From Methanococcoides sp. EBM-47 (GTDB taxonomy: Archaea > Halobacteriota > Methanosarcinia > Methanosarcinales > Methanosarcinaceae), in contig MPPA01000047.1 of NCBI GenBank assembly GCA_001896725.1, positions 1-64,000 of the forward strand: DNA of 64,000 nt, read 5' to 3'. The position numbers were made by a program, and so were the translations under genes. Shown here piece by piece: positions 35,038 to 44,835 of the stretch (positions are counted from its first letter, which is position 1; every line of letters begins with the position of its first letter). The notes beneath the pieces were generated by a model, which was given only the letters and a program-made list of their open reading frames with translations, had not been told where the DNA came from and did not search any database.

Positions 35038-36761
35038 TATATCACCTTCTTTTCATACAAGGCACGCATTATATATCCTGGGGTGAAAGGCATGCCATCA
35101 TACCGTAGCAGGTTCATATCTACAGATATGTCCGCTTCGGCTTTCAATAGTTTTGCGAACTGTCCGGTCGCATTATTCTCCACACATATAGTAGTTCCTT
35201 TTCCTGTTATTATATTCCTTATCTCTTCACTGTTAATAGGATATATATGTGTGAAATGTACGAGGTTCAGACTTTGTCCCTCTTTGTTTAGAAGCTCCAC
35301 GGCTTCTGTAAGGGGTCCATATGATGATCCCCATCCAATAAGGGTGATATCTGCTTCCTGCGGCCCGTATACCTCAGGTCTTTCCATTTCCATTGTGAGC
35401 CCTTTCAATTTCCTCATTCTCTTTTCCATCATAAGTATGCGATTATCTGCTGTCTGGTCAATATGTCCCTCTTCATTGTGTTCGTCGCTATCTGCAACTA
35501 CAAGGTGCCTACTCTGTCCAGGCAGAGCACGAGGTGAGATGCCATCGGGTGTGATAGTATAACGCTTATATGTGCCCATAGTTCCCAGTTCATCATCTGA
35601 CAACAGATGCCTGTGGATGGCGATCTTTGAAGTATCGAACCTTTCGCATGTGAACTGGGAATCAATAAGGTATTGATCACTCATGACGAACACAGGAACC
35701 TGGTACTTGTCTGCCAGGTCAAAAGCCTTTGAAGTGAGATAAAATGCATCATCAGGAGTCTTCGGGGCAAGTATACATCGGGGAAACTCGCCATGTGAGG
35801 CGTGCAATGCGAACAAAAGATCTCCTTGCTCTGTCATTGTAGGCAACCCTGTCGAAGGTCCTGGGCGCTGCCCAAGGAATATGACCGCAGGTGTTTCTGT
35901 CATACCTGCCAATCCTAAGGCTTCCGCCATAAGGCAGAACCCACCCCCGGATGTAGTGGTCATAGCTCTGGCCCCAGCAAAAGATGCACCTAATACCATG
36001 TTAAGGGCGCTGATCTCATCTTCCGCCTGTTCAACCACCACATTGAACCTATCAGCATGTGCAGCCACAAAGTCCATCACTCCGGTGGAAGGGGTCATGG
36101 GATAAGAGGCAAGGAACTGTACACCTGCCGCAAGCGCACCAAGTCCCACAGCATCATTTCCATCTATTAACATCTTCATTGATGTTCTGCTGGCTTTTCC
36201 AAAAGAGTATTTACACTTACCCTTATAGTTATTCTGTACATGTTCATAACCGGCTCTTGCTGCCAGTACATTACTGTGAACTATTTTTTCCCCCTTCTGT
36301 GAGAACGTATCTCTTAATACATCTTCCAGATGATTCAGTTCAAAACAGAGCAAGCCCAGTACAGCTCCCATGGCCACAGCATTTGTATACAACTTGCTGC
36401 CACCAGTATCAGTTGCTATTTTCTGGAATGGCACATCAAATAACCGTTTATCATGGCTGGGAATATTAAATTCTTCAGCGTCCAGAAGTACAACCCCTTC
36501 ATTCAGATCGTCCATGTATTTTTCAACAGATGCTCTGTCCAGTGCGATCAGCATGTCCAGCCTGTCTGACATCGCTCTTACTGGCCTGTCGCTCACCCTT
36601 ATTTGGAAATAATTGTTACCCCCCCGTACTCTTGATAGATAGTACTGTGTTGAAAAAACATACAATCCACTTTTTTGGAATGTCTTTGCCAGTGCGAAGC
36701 CTATGGTTTGTATACCCTGCCCGGCTTCTCCTCCTATTCGTATGCTTATGTCGTGTTCCAT
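35037..36761 (-). CDS. korA: 2-oxoacid:ferredoxin oxidoreductase, gamma-alpha fused subunit
   Basis: The 574-aa protein joins a gamma domain (about 1-185; RIGGEAGQGIQTIG, YLSRVRGGNNYFQIRVSD) to an alpha domain (about 190-570; GNDAVGLGALAAGVQFLASYPMTPST split at A, then QAEDEISALNMVLGASFAGARAMTTTSGGG in pieces). This gamma-alpha fusion with a separate beta subunit is the two-gene type known from several archaea. No delta (ferredoxin-like) subunit is next to it, so electrons must pass directly to soluble ferredoxin via the beta subunit cluster. Confidence 0.88.
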   Translation of the reverse strand: MEHDISIRIGGEAGQGIQTIGFALAKTFQKSGLYVFSTQYYLSRVRGGNNYFQIRVSDRPVRAMSDRLDMLIALDRASVEKYMDDLNEGVVLLDAEEFNIPSHDKRLFDVPFQKIATDTGGSKLYTNAVAMGAVLGLLCFELNHLEDVLRDTFSQKGEKIVHSNVLAARAGYEHVQNNYKGKCKYSFGKASRTSMKMLIDGNDAVGLGALAAGVQFLASYPMTPSTGVMDFVAAHADRFNVVVEQAEDEISALNMVLGASFAGARAMTTTSGGGFCLMAEALGLAGMTETPAVIFLGQRPGPSTGLPTMTEQGDLLFALHASHGEFPRCILAPKTPDDAFYLTSKAFDLADKYQVPVFVMSDQYLIDSQFTCERFDTSKIAIHRHLLSDDELGTMGTYKRYTITPDGISPRALPGQSRHLVVADSDEHNEEGHIDQTADNRILMMEKRMRKLKGLTMEMERPEVYGPQEADITLIGWGSSYGPLTEAVELLNKEGQSLNLVHFTHIYPINSEEIRNIITGKGTTICVENNATGQFAKLLKAEADISVDMNLLRYDGMPFTPGYIMRALYEKKVI

Positions 36762-37013
36762 TTCCTTTCCCCTGCTTAAGCCAAATGTGTTCTCTGATGT
36801 TTAAGCATCTTATAAAAGATGTAAATTAAAGGTCAGTGTACAAGTTTATAGCAATTGTTATTATGGATATCATCTTATATTATTTATCCATAGGGCTGTT
36901 AGTGTGACGTTTAGATTTTTTTCAACTAGTGCCTAATGGGATAGCCATCTATATATACTTTTAATTATAATAAAAAACATATAATTAACCGCTGATATGG
37001 ACCAAGTGATAGA

Positions 37014-37814
37014 ATGGAACGCATCCCCACAGGTATAGAGAACCTTGACAAAAAAATAGGTGGAGGCTACCCTCAGGGAAAAGGGATACTCATAACAGGT
37101 GTTCCGGGTACAGGTAAAACCATATTTGGACTACATCTGTTGTACAAATCCTGTTCAGATGGTAAAAAATGTGTGCTTATAGCAACCGAAGAGTCCCCTG
37201 AGGACCTGCTGCATCAGGCAGGTATGCTCGGTTTAAAGCTGGAGCCTTTTCTGGAGCAAGGTCTACTTACTATCAAACAGGTCTTGGAGATAAGGGCAGG
37301 GGCAATAGCCCGCACAGCTCATATTGTGGATGGCTTTAATAATACTGAGATCGACCTCATTGAGGAGTGTGAACTGGACAGATCGTTTAGGCATGACAAG
37401 GCAGGTTTCAATATTGGTGAAATGGACCTTGTAGATGTGGTAAAATTAATTCCGGATGATGCTGATGTAGTTGTCGTAGATAATCTGGGGGTGCTTGCTT
37501 TTGGTCTGGAGATAAAACAGTTCAGGGACAAGTTCGACACTCTCAATCGTGTATTATCCGCTAAGCAGATCACTGTAGTGTATGTAATGGATGATGCTGC
37601 ATACCAGTTAACTCATCAGATAGCTGATTACTCGACCTATGGAGCTATAAAATTATTCGTAAAGGAAAATCCATATACCGGAAAAATGGAACGTTTCCTC
37701 AGTATTCCGAAGATGCGCAGTACATCGATATCATTGGACTTTATCTTATTTGATATCACTGCCTCGGGGATCCAGCTAAAGGGTTCCAAAGGTAAGATCG
37801 TAAATATAAGTTAA
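37014..37814 (+). CDS. KaiC-like RecA-superfamily ATPase, second copy
   Basis: The 266-aa single-domain ATPase has RIPTGIENLDKKIGGGYPQG, Walker A GVPGTGKT (29-36) and Walker B DADVVVVDNLGVLAF. A segment of about 45 residues (about 92-140, rich in Asp and Glu) between the core strands is unlike the other KaiC copy at 15586. It precedes a response regulator by 159 nt in the same direction, so the two may form a signalling unit. No histidine kinase lies between. Confidence 0.85.
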   Translation: MERIPTGIENLDKKIGGGYPQGKGILITGVPGTGKTIFGLHLLYKSCSDGKKCVLIATEESPEDLLHQAGMLGLKLEPFLEQGLLTIKQVLEIRAGAIARTAHIVDGFNNTEIDLIEECELDRSFRHDKAGFNIGEMDLVDVVKLIPDDADVVVVDNLGVLAFGLEIKQFRDKFDTLNRVLSAKQITVVYVMDDAAYQLTHQIADYSTYGAIKLFVKENPYTGKMERFLSIPKMRSTSISLDFILFDITASGIQLKGSKGKIVNIS

Positions 37815-37973
37815 GGAAGTGGGATATTGCTGAGTTCGATATATGTATCCTGCTGCATCGTGTAACATTATCATTGCAAGGGGTCGACCAGCTTCTTTCA
37901 AGATACATATGAATTAATATTTCATTGAAGAATATATGGAAGGTAGCAGGGTCTATCAAAATGGGGTGAATAT

Positions 37974-38828
37974 ATGCCAGAAGAAAAAAAATCTAAAGTG
38001 CTTATAGCAGATGATGAGCCCATGAACGTGGAACTTTTGCAGGCATATCTGGGTTCAGAATATGTGACCATTTCGGCATACAATGGTAAAGAAGCACTTG
38101 CAAAGGTCAAAGAAGAGAAACCTGATATTTTGCTTCTCGATATAATGATGCCGGAAATGAACGGTTATGAGGTTTGTAAGCTTATCAAAGCTGATGAGGA
38201 TACTAAATTCTTGCCAGTAGTTATGGTCACAGCTCTCTCTAACAGAGAAGACCGGATAAGAGGTGTAGAGGCCGGAGCAGATGACTTTCTGATAAAGCCG
38301 GTAGATAAAGTAGAGCTTACTGCAAGGATCAGATCCCTTCTTAGGATTAAACATCTGCATTATAGTTTACAGCAGGAAAAGGACAAACTGGAGATGCAGA
38401 ACCGTGTACGTTCTGTGCTTACACGGATAATCCCCACTCTTTTCAAAACCATCCCTTTGGAACAGAAGAACATGATCATTCACCAGATGACGAACATGGT
38501 GGTGGAGTCGGTGCTTGAGGACTTAATAGAATCTGAAGATATAAGCAACAGGGAGAAACCTCTTGGAGATGCTTGCTGCACATTGATGAACCAGCTTGGA
38601 GGTAGATTTGAGCCCAAGCCAAATACAGAAGATATTACCTCTTTTTATTTAATCGGAAGCCGTTGCCCGTGGGGTGCTCAAGAGGCACAGTTGAACCCTA
38701 TCCTATGCAATATTACAAGGGGTGCATTTGAAAGATTGGCTGAAAGAATAGACTATGATACGGACATAGAAGTGCTTTCGACCATAGGTAACGGCGATGA
38801 GCACTGTATTTTTAAATTCAGCAAGTAA
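37974..38828 (+). CDS. Response regulator with methanogen output domain (MetOD1)
   Basis: The 284-aa protein has an N-terminal receiver (about 8-122) with acidic pocket ADDE, phospho-acceptor Asp56 (LLLDIMMP) and the conserved Lys in LIKPVDK. A coiled-coil linker (about 122-150) leads to a C-terminal domain (about 160-284) matching the methanogen output domain MetOD1, with conserved residues around SRCPWG and CNITRGAFERLAER. It has no DNA-binding motif, so it probably signals by protein contact. A GGGGTGA site precedes the ATG. KaiC-like ATPase upstream; partner kinase unknown. Confidence 0.88.
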   Translation: MPEEKKSKVLIADDEPMNVELLQAYLGSEYVTISAYNGKEALAKVKEEKPDILLLDIMMPEMNGYEVCKLIKADEDTKFLPVVMVTALSNREDRIRGVEAGADDFLIKPVDKVELTARIRSLLRIKHLHYSLQQEKDKLEMQNRVRSVLTRIIPTLFKTIPLEQKNMIIHQMTNMVVESVLEDLIESEDISNREKPLGDACCTLMNQLGGRFEPKPNTEDITSFYLIGSRCPWGAQEAQLNPILCNITRGAFERLAERIDYDTDIEVLSTIGNGDEHCIFKFSK

Positions 38829-38854
38829 GGTTGATCGATCAATAAATATGTTCT

Positions 38855-39247
38855 TTAACTGCTTAGCAGATCAAGTATCCTTATGGCAAGATGTGCTGCG
38901 TTTGCACCATTGTCAATGCCCACACTTGCCACAGGCACCCCTGGAGGCATCTGTGCAATGGACAGCAATGCATCAAGTCCCATCATTTTCGCGCTCACTG
39001 GCACCCCTATTACGGGTTTCTTTGTTTTTGATGCAATAACTCCAGGTAATGCAGCAGAAAGCCCTGCGATCGCAATATAGACCTTTACCTTGCTCCCTGC
39101 AATATATTCATCAAGAGTATCCGGGTTGCGATGTGCTGAGATCACCTGTATGTCATAATCGTACTTGCTCTCATCCAGTACCCCAGTTACACGATTAGCT
39201 ATGGCTCGGTCAGATTCAGACCCCATTATGACTGCTATGTCTACCAT
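38855..39247 (-). CDS. purE: 5-(carboxyamino)imidazole ribonucleotide mutase / AIR carboxylase
   Basis: The 130-aa protein carries family motifs [41 protein letters not shown] and [19 protein letters not shown], with the catalytic His in the SAHR motif. It acts in de novo purine synthesis on CAIR/AIR. Archaeal PurE may use free CO2 or N5-CAIR; the sequence alone does not decide here. It follows the chorismate mutase gene by 11 nt. Confidence 0.93.
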   Translation of the reverse strand: MVDIAVIMGSESDRAIANRVTGVLDESKYDYDIQVISAHRNPDTLDEYIAGSKVKVYIAIAGLSAALPGVIASKTKKPVIGVPVSAKMMGLDALLSIAQMPPGVPVASVGIDNGANAAHLAIRILDLLSS

Positions 39248-39258
39248 TGTATACTTCC

Positions 39259-39546
39259 TCAGGGGAATTTACCCTTTCCGCTAAGTTTCTGCTGATGTTC
39301 TATGCTCATTTCAATTAGTATCTTGAATATCGATCTCACAGGATCCGTATCAAGATTGAATTCTATAGCATTGCCTACTGCCCTTTCAAGGACAACCTTG
39401 TTCTGGACATCATCATTGATAGGCAGGCCCGCCTTTTGCTTTGCCTCAAGTACTTTTTCCGCAAGCTCTGTACGTTCCTTGATAAGACAAACTATGTTTT
39501 TGTCAATACGTTGGATCTCAGCACGCACTTCCTCAAGTGGACTCAT
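39259..39546 (-). CDS. Chorismate mutase (AroQ type)
   Basis: The 95-aa protein is predicted to be all helical and matches the AroQ chorismate mutase: [27 protein letters not shown] split before KER, with the key Arg, Lys and Glu of the family at the expected helix positions. It converts chorismate to prephenate for phenylalanine and tyrosine. ATG 39546 is used (GGGAGC site); it overlaps the end of the shikimate kinase gene by 14 nt, so the two are translationally coupled. Confidence 0.85.
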   Translation of the reverse strand: MSPLEEVRAEIQRIDKNIVCLIKERTELAEKVLEAKQKAGLPINDDVQNKVVLERAVGNAIEFNLDTDPVRSIFKILIEMSIEHQQKLSGKGKFP

Positions 39547-40423
39547 TATTGCTCCCGATTGGTATCTTCTTAGCCTCTTCATTATATATCTTGGTGCTTA
39601 TCAGGCTTCCGCTTATTCCCAGCTGGGACCAGCTCTCCTTTAGTTTTGAACCGGACACATCGTCCACAATTGCAACATAAGCAGGCCCAGTGCCTGATAA
39701 TGTAACCCCTTTGACCCCCGCTTCAAGGGCCAGGATCATTGGTTCTGTATCAAAGCCCAGAGCATTGCAATAAAGAAATCCATTAAGGGTCATTGCCTTT
39801 TCATAATCTCCCTCCAGGGCCAACATGTATGCCATATCTACCCACGGGGCGATCAATCGTGAACGGGCTATATTAGTAGCCGAACTGAAGGTTTTCCTAT
39901 CAGGTGCAAAGATGATAACATCCTTTTCCTTCTTTTCCATACGCTCCAGTTCTTTTAGTTTGTTATCCGTAACCACTACCCCTCCAAAAAAAGAAGCACA
40001 TGCATCATCAAAGGCACCGGTGATGCTGACGCCCACGTCCAAAGCAGCTTGTACACCCAGTTTTACAGCATCAATTGGTTCCATTTCTTCGGAAAGTGCG
40101 TCCAGTGTGGCAAGGACCGTGGCATTAGCAGCTGCACTGCTGCTTTTCAATCCACTGGCAAGAGGGATCTCACTCCTTGTTTTTACAGAACCTTTCATCT
40201 GTACATCTAAATATTGCAGTACCAGTTCAACAGTTCTTTCTATAAGTCGTGTATCTGCTCCTGGATGACCTTCTATGGTCCCTGATATTTCTCCCTTGCC
40301 TTTATTCAGTTCCACATCGGCAAAAGTCTTAAGGTCCACTGCAAAAGCTGCACCTTTCCAGGTAGCGACCGCATTTACTATAGTAGCTGCTCCAAGAGCA
40401 TATGCATGTCCTGTATAGGTCAT
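39533..40423 (-). CDS. Archaeal GHMP-type shikimate kinase
   Basis: The 296-aa GHMP-superfamily enzyme replaces the bacterial AroK and phosphorylates shikimate with ATP. It has an N-terminal GHAYALGAATIVNA, the ATP loop PLASGLKSSSAAANA, and the C-terminal GVTLSGTGPAYVAIV motif. ATG 40423 is used (AGAGGTG site). It heads an operon with chorismate mutase and purE. Confidence 0.9.
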   Translation of the reverse strand: MTYTGHAYALGAATIVNAVATWKGAAFAVDLKTFADVELNKGKGEISGTIEGHPGADTRLIERTVELVLQYLDVQMKGSVKTRSEIPLASGLKSSSAAANATVLATLDALSEEMEPIDAVKLGVQAALDVGVSITGAFDDACASFFGGVVVTDNKLKELERMEKKEKDVIIFAPDRKTFSSATNIARSRLIAPWVDMAYMLALEGDYEKAMTLNGFLYCNALGFDTEPMILALEAGVKGVTLSGTGPAYVAIVDDVSGSKLKESWSQLGISGSLISTKIYNEEAKKIPIGSNNEST

Positions 40424-40672
40424 AACACCTCTATTCTTTGCCCACATTTTTTGTTATTGTTCTATCCAGTGGATAGTATACACGATCATATTTAAAATGT
40501 GGTCTAGTCGATTAGTATATTTTATAACTTATTGTTTCCATTTGTAAATGCAGAACGATAATTTTATAACAGATACAAGTAACTATAATAGCGACCTCAG
40601 GTAGTACAATAGGTCACAGGAAATGGGATATATTGTATCTGTTGCACTACTGTTGACATCAAGAGGCAAAAT

Positions 40673-41863
40673 ATGCCTTATCAGGCAGATGGAAAGCATT
40701 CTGTACTGATATCCGATCAGACGAGTTCAGGCATGTTGCCAGAATGGCCTTCAATAGATGTCTTTAGAGGAAGGGATTCTTATTGCATTGGACCTTCAAT
40801 TCACAATGCATACTATAGGCAGGATTACGGAGTAGATCAGATGAATGAAGTAATATTTGGAACAAAGGACGACAAGCAACTTGTGTATCTTCCTGAGAAG
40901 TGCATAGGATGTGGAACTTGCGTCGTGGCATGTCCGAAAGGGGTCATCACCATCGGTTCCGTGGGGGCTGTTGCCAGGGGCCTTATTGATAAGGACTACC
41001 TGGAAAATGATCCATCAGGCTGTATAATGTGTGCTATATGTGCTAAGGCCTGTCCCACAGGTGCATTGGAAATGCGGCAGGCTGGCAAGTCGATCAATGA
41101 TAGCACATATCTCAGCTTTGCACTTAAACCAACAACTGTCAATGATGACTGCGTGCACTGTGGACTATGCGAGCAGATATGCCCGCAGGGATGCATAGAA
41201 GTAAGGCAGTGGCTGGCATCTGATGGCAGTGCAAGAGTAGACGGTGAGACCAATATAGACAATTCATGCTGTGTACACTGCGGATGGTGTGCTGCTGTCT
41301 GTCCTGCGGATGCGATCACTGTACAGAAACCATTTGATGGAACATGGGTAATAGATGAGGCAACGTGTACCGCCTGCCGTTCATGTATTGATACATGTCC
41401 TTGTAATGCGCTTTTTAGTCCTGAGTGGGAATCAGGGGAGAGGGTGGATAAAGTAGCCCAGCGCGCAGATGTATGCATCTACTGTGGAGCCTGTGAAATG
41501 GCCTGTCCTGTGGATGCCATTACCGTTACCAAGACCCGGATAATCCCTGAGGTGGATAAGAAGGTCATCATCGAGAAAAAAGTGCTCAACGTCAAGGCAC
41601 CTAGGCCCACGCTCACTTCTGTGCTCATGACAGATGAAGAAGCCTGTCTTGGATGTGGCAATTGTGTTATCGTCTGCCCTGTGAATGCCCAGGACAATAA
41701 GAACCTTGCAGCCGGCTATCTTAATGAAGTGGAGAGCAAGAAGATCCTTGAGGTAAGGAATGGTACTGTCAAGGTTGTCAATCAGGATGTTTGTGGCTCA
41801 GATGGTGCATGTGCGATGATCTGTCCGGTGAACGCTATCTGGTTAGAGAGAAGGGAGTGTTAG
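40673..41863 (+). CDS. fmdF: Formylmethanofuran dehydrogenase polyferredoxin subunit F
   Basis: The 396-aa protein is a polyferredoxin. Seven complete CxxCxxCxxxCP-type motifs are seen (for example CIGCGTCVVACPKG, CVHCGWCAAVCPAD, CLGCGNCVIVCPVN) plus an eighth in which one of the spaced cysteines is replaced (CGSDGACAMICPVN). It would carry up to sixteen Fe-S clusters if all bind pairs, and passes electrons between ferredoxin and the Fmd catalytic subunits. It starts the operon fmdFACDB-fdhD, and the gene order matches the Mo-type fmdEFACDB of Methanosarcina; no fmdE is upstream here. Confidence 0.9.
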   Translation: MPYQADGKHSVLISDQTSSGMLPEWPSIDVFRGRDSYCIGPSIHNAYYRQDYGVDQMNEVIFGTKDDKQLVYLPEKCIGCGTCVVACPKGVITIGSVGAVARGLIDKDYLENDPSGCIMCAICAKACPTGALEMRQAGKSINDSTYLSFALKPTTVNDDCVHCGLCEQICPQGCIEVRQWLASDGSARVDGETNIDNSCCVHCGWCAAVCPADAITVQKPFDGTWVIDEATCTACRSCIDTCPCNALFSPEWESGERVDKVAQRADVCIYCGACEMACPVDAITVTKTRIIPEVDKKVIIEKKVLNVKAPRPTLTSVLMTDEEACLGCGNCVIVCPVNAQDNKNLAAGYLNEVESKKILEVRNGTVKVVNQDVCGSDGACAMICPVNAIWLERREC

Positions 41864-41865
41864 AT

Positions 41866-43620
41866 ATGGCTGGAACGATTGCAATAAGGAATGGTTACGT
41901 GTTCGATCCCCTCAATGAGGTCAAAGGGGAAAGGATGGATGTTTTCATCAGAGACGGAAAGGTTGTGAAAGAGCTCTCTGCATCTGAGATGGATAATGCA
42001 AAGGTCATAGACGCCAGCGGCATGACCGTCATGGCTGGCGGTGTGGATTCCCATTCACACGTTGCCGGCGCGAAGGTTAATACTGGCAGGCTCATGAGGC
42101 CCGAAGACCACTATAAATGTTATATGAAGAAAACCCCTCTTACTCATTCCGGTTCAGGTTATACTGTTCCCACCGTGTACCTGGGTGGTTATGAGTATTC
42201 CAAGATGGGGTACACGACCGTTTTCGAGGCAGCAGTGCCGCCTCTTGAAGCCCGTCACACTCATGAGGAAATGCGTGCAACACCCATGGTGGATATGGGA
42301 GGCTACCTTGTGCTGGGGAACAACTGGTTCCTTATGCGGTATATGAAGGAAGGGGACTTTGACAAGGCAGCAGCCTACGTTGCATGGATGATGAGGACCC
42401 ACAAGACATACGGTATAAAATGTGTGAACCCTGCCGGTGTGGAGAACTGGGGATGGGGAGAGAACGTCAGTTCTCTTGACCAGGCGAACATACACTTCGA
42501 GGTCACACCTGCAGAGATCATCAAGAACCTCACCGAGATCAATGAGCACCTCGGTTTTCCAATGCCACTGCATCTGCATGCAAACAACCTCGGACATCCG
42601 GGCTGCTGGGAGACCACAAGGGAATCTCTTAAGATACCGAGTACTGTGAAAGCTAAACCCAATGTGGATGTGGAATGGGCGGAAACAAAAATGAATGCAA
42701 AAAGGCATGAGTCCGTTTATCTGACACACTGCCAGTTCAATGCGTTCGGTGGAACTTCATGGAGAGATTTCGAATCCGGTGTAAAGGGCATAACCGACTA
42801 TGTAAATAGCAAGGACCATATAGTAATGGATAGTGGCTGTGTGCCATTCGGTGATGCAACAGTCATGACCGGAGATGGACCTGCTATCCATGACCTCTAT
42901 GTGCTTACAGGGAACAAGTGGTCCAATACTGACGTAGAGTGCGAATGCGGCTCAGGTGTGCTGCCGTTCACATATCTCAAGAGCAATCCTGTACACAGTG
43001 TACAGTGGGCCATGGGTCTGGAAGTGCTGCTGTATGTTAACGATCCATGGAAATCCATTATGACAACCGATAGTCCAAATGGTGGCCCGTTCACAAAATA
43101 TCCACTCATCATGACATGGCTGATGTCCCTCAAAGCAAGGCAGGATACTATGGCCGAATGTCATAAATGGGCCAATGACAGGAGCGGTATCGGTGCTGAG
43201 GAAAGAGAAATGTCTCTGTATGATCTTGCGATCCTGACCCGTGCCAACCCTGCGAGGACCATTGGTATGGCATACAGGAAGGGAACCCTGGGTGTGGGAG
43301 CTGATGGTGATGTGACCATATATAACATTGATCCGAGCAAGCTCGATGTGAACGACTATGAGAGCCTTATAAGGAACCTGCAGAACTCAGAGTATACTAT
43401 AAAGGATGGAGAGGTCGTTGCACGCCAGGGTGAGATCGTTGCCATACCGGAGAAGAGGACATATTATTCTGATATCAAGGTCCCGGATGCTGATGAAAGG
43501 CACATGCTTGAAGATGTAAAGGAGTGGTTCAGGTATTACACCTTAGGCTTCTCTAATTACCCGACGCCTGAAAGATACCTTGCAAATCCAACTCCTATGA
43601 CCGTGAATCCGTTGAGGTGA
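41866..43620 (+). CDS. fmdA: Formylmethanofuran dehydrogenase subunit A (amidohydrolase)
   Basis: The 584-aa subunit hydrolyses or condenses formate and methanofuran at a binuclear zinc site. It has the HxH motif in GGVDSHSHVAG (His63, His65), a conserved stretch GIKCVNPAGVENWGWG carrying the likely carboxylated Lys, and further His motifs (LHLHANNLGHPGCWE; LTHCQFNAF). The ATG at 41866 follows the fmdF stop by 2 nt; a frame running further upstream lies inside fmdF. Confidence 0.95.
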   Translation: MAGTIAIRNGYVFDPLNEVKGERMDVFIRDGKVVKELSASEMDNAKVIDASGMTVMAGGVDSHSHVAGAKVNTGRLMRPEDHYKCYMKKTPLTHSGSGYTVPTVYLGGYEYSKMGYTTVFEAAVPPLEARHTHEEMRATPMVDMGGYLVLGNNWFLMRYMKEGDFDKAAAYVAWMMRTHKTYGIKCVNPAGVENWGWGENVSSLDQANIHFEVTPAEIIKNLTEINEHLGFPMPLHLHANNLGHPGCWETTRESLKIPSTVKAKPNVDVEWAETKMNAKRHESVYLTHCQFNAFGGTSWRDFESGVKGITDYVNSKDHIVMDSGCVPFGDATVMTGDGPAIHDLYVLTGNKWSNTDVECECGSGVLPFTYLKSNPVHSVQWAMGLEVLLYVNDPWKSIMTTDSPNGGPFTKYPLIMTWLMSLKARQDTMAECHKWANDRSGIGAEEREMSLYDLAILTRANPARTIGMAYRKGTLGVGADGDVTIYNIDPSKLDVNDYESLIRNLQNSEYTIKDGEVVARQGEIVAIPEKRTYYSDIKVPDADERHMLEDVKEWFRYYTLGFSNYPTPERYLANPTPMTVNPLR

Positions 43621-43624
43621 GTCG

Positions 43625-44434
43625 ATGGCAGAAGTTACACTTAGACCAAAAAATGATATTGACATAATGGTGGAAGCCGAGGTCATAACTCCTGACAATT
43701 TCGCCGGCAAGAATGCAAAGGAAATTGGTGAGCTGATCGTATGGCAAGGTCCAAAAGAGTTGCCCCTTTCCAGTTTCTTTGATGTGCAGGGCAATGGTGG
43801 AAGCTCTGCACAGGAAACAACTATCATTGTTGATGGCGATGTTCCAAGGGTAAAGAGAATAGGACAAAAGATGACCGACGGCAAGATAATCATAAAGGGC
43901 AATGCAGGGATGCATGTTGGCTCCGAGATGGTCGGAGGAGAGATTATTGTAGAGGGGGATGCTGAATCCTGGGCAGGCATGGAGATGAAAGGCGGCCTGC
44001 TTCATATCAAAGGCAATACCAAAGACCATGTAGGATGTGCATACCGTGGCAGTTGGCATGGTATGACCGGCGGCCGTATCGTCATTGATGGTAATGCAAT
44101 GAACCAGGTAGGTGGCGGTATAAGCGGCGGAGAGATCATCATCAACGGTAACGTGGACAATTTCTGTGGTATCCGTGCCAATGGCGGTCTTATCGTTGTG
44201 AAGGGAGATGCTTTCAGGACCGTGGGTGCTGAGATGACCAATGGGATCATTGTTGTAGGAGGTCATATTTCCAAGTTCACTCCGGGATTCCAGTACCAGG
44301 ACACAGAGAATGATCTTAAGTTCGGTGATGTCGAATGCCCAGGCGAATACAAGAAGTTCGCAGGCGATTATGCAATACCCCAGAAAGTAAAAGGCATAAT
44401 GTACGTATCAAGCGAGTTTAACGGGGGTCTGTAA
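43625..44434 (+). CDS. fmdC: Formylmethanofuran dehydrogenase subunit C
   Basis: The 269-aa subunit has a beta-helix of repeated GG-I-I-G-N/D-A turns (for example GGEIIVEGDAESWAGMEM, GGLIVVKGDAFRTVGAEM) like the C-terminal domain of glutamate synthase. It is structural, linking FmdA and FmdB. ATG 43625, with GGTGAG upstream, is 4 nt after fmdA. Confidence 0.95.
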   Translation: MAEVTLRPKNDIDIMVEAEVITPDNFAGKNAKEIGELIVWQGPKELPLSSFFDVQGNGGSSAQETTIIVDGDVPRVKRIGQKMTDGKIIIKGNAGMHVGSEMVGGEIIVEGDAESWAGMEMKGGLLHIKGNTKDHVGCAYRGSWHGMTGGRIVIDGNAMNQVGGGISGGEIIINGNVDNFCGIRANGGLIVVKGDAFRTVGAEMTNGIIVVGGHISKFTPGFQYQDTENDLKFGDVECPGEYKKFAGDYAIPQKVKGIMYVSSEFNGGL

Positions 44435-44435
44435 A

Positions 44436-44834
44436 ATGGTATTCATTGAGGCATTACTTAATACCGGAAGTACTATAGACGAGGGCAGACTTGCCAAGGG
44501 CGGTGACAAGTACTCTGACGCGTACACAAAGGAGTGCGCAGTCTGCTGGCTTAATGAGGTTGATTATGCAGCACTGGGATTTCCTGAGAAGGTAAGGGTC
44601 ATAAGAAGAGATGGACAGCGTTCAGTTATAGTATATACCAAATGTACCAACGACATGAGGTGTGGACATGTATTCATGCCAAGAGCAATATGGGCCAATG
44701 TGGTAGTAGAACCATCCACATTCTCCACAGGTTCGCCTCTGTACAAGGGTAGTCTTGTGACCATCGAACCTGCCGAAGGCGAGGTGCTCAGTGCAGAAGA
44801 TGTTGTTCTGAAGGTGTACATGGGAGGTAAATAA
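44436..44834 (+). CDS. fmdD: Formylmethanofuran dehydrogenase subunit D
   Basis: The 132-aa subunit matches the molybdopterin dinucleotide-binding domain that completes the FmdB active site. Seen are CAVCWLNEVDYAALG and GHVFMPRAIWANVVV. It lies directly after fmdC and 1 nt before fmdB. Confidence 0.92.
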   Translation: MVFIEALLNTGSTIDEGRLAKGGDKYSDAYTKECAVCWLNEVDYAALGFPEKVRVIRRDGQRSVIVYTKCTNDMRCGHVFMPRAIWANVVVEPSTFSTGSPLYKGSLVTIEPAEGEVLSAEDVVLKVYMGGK

Positions 44835-44835
44835 G

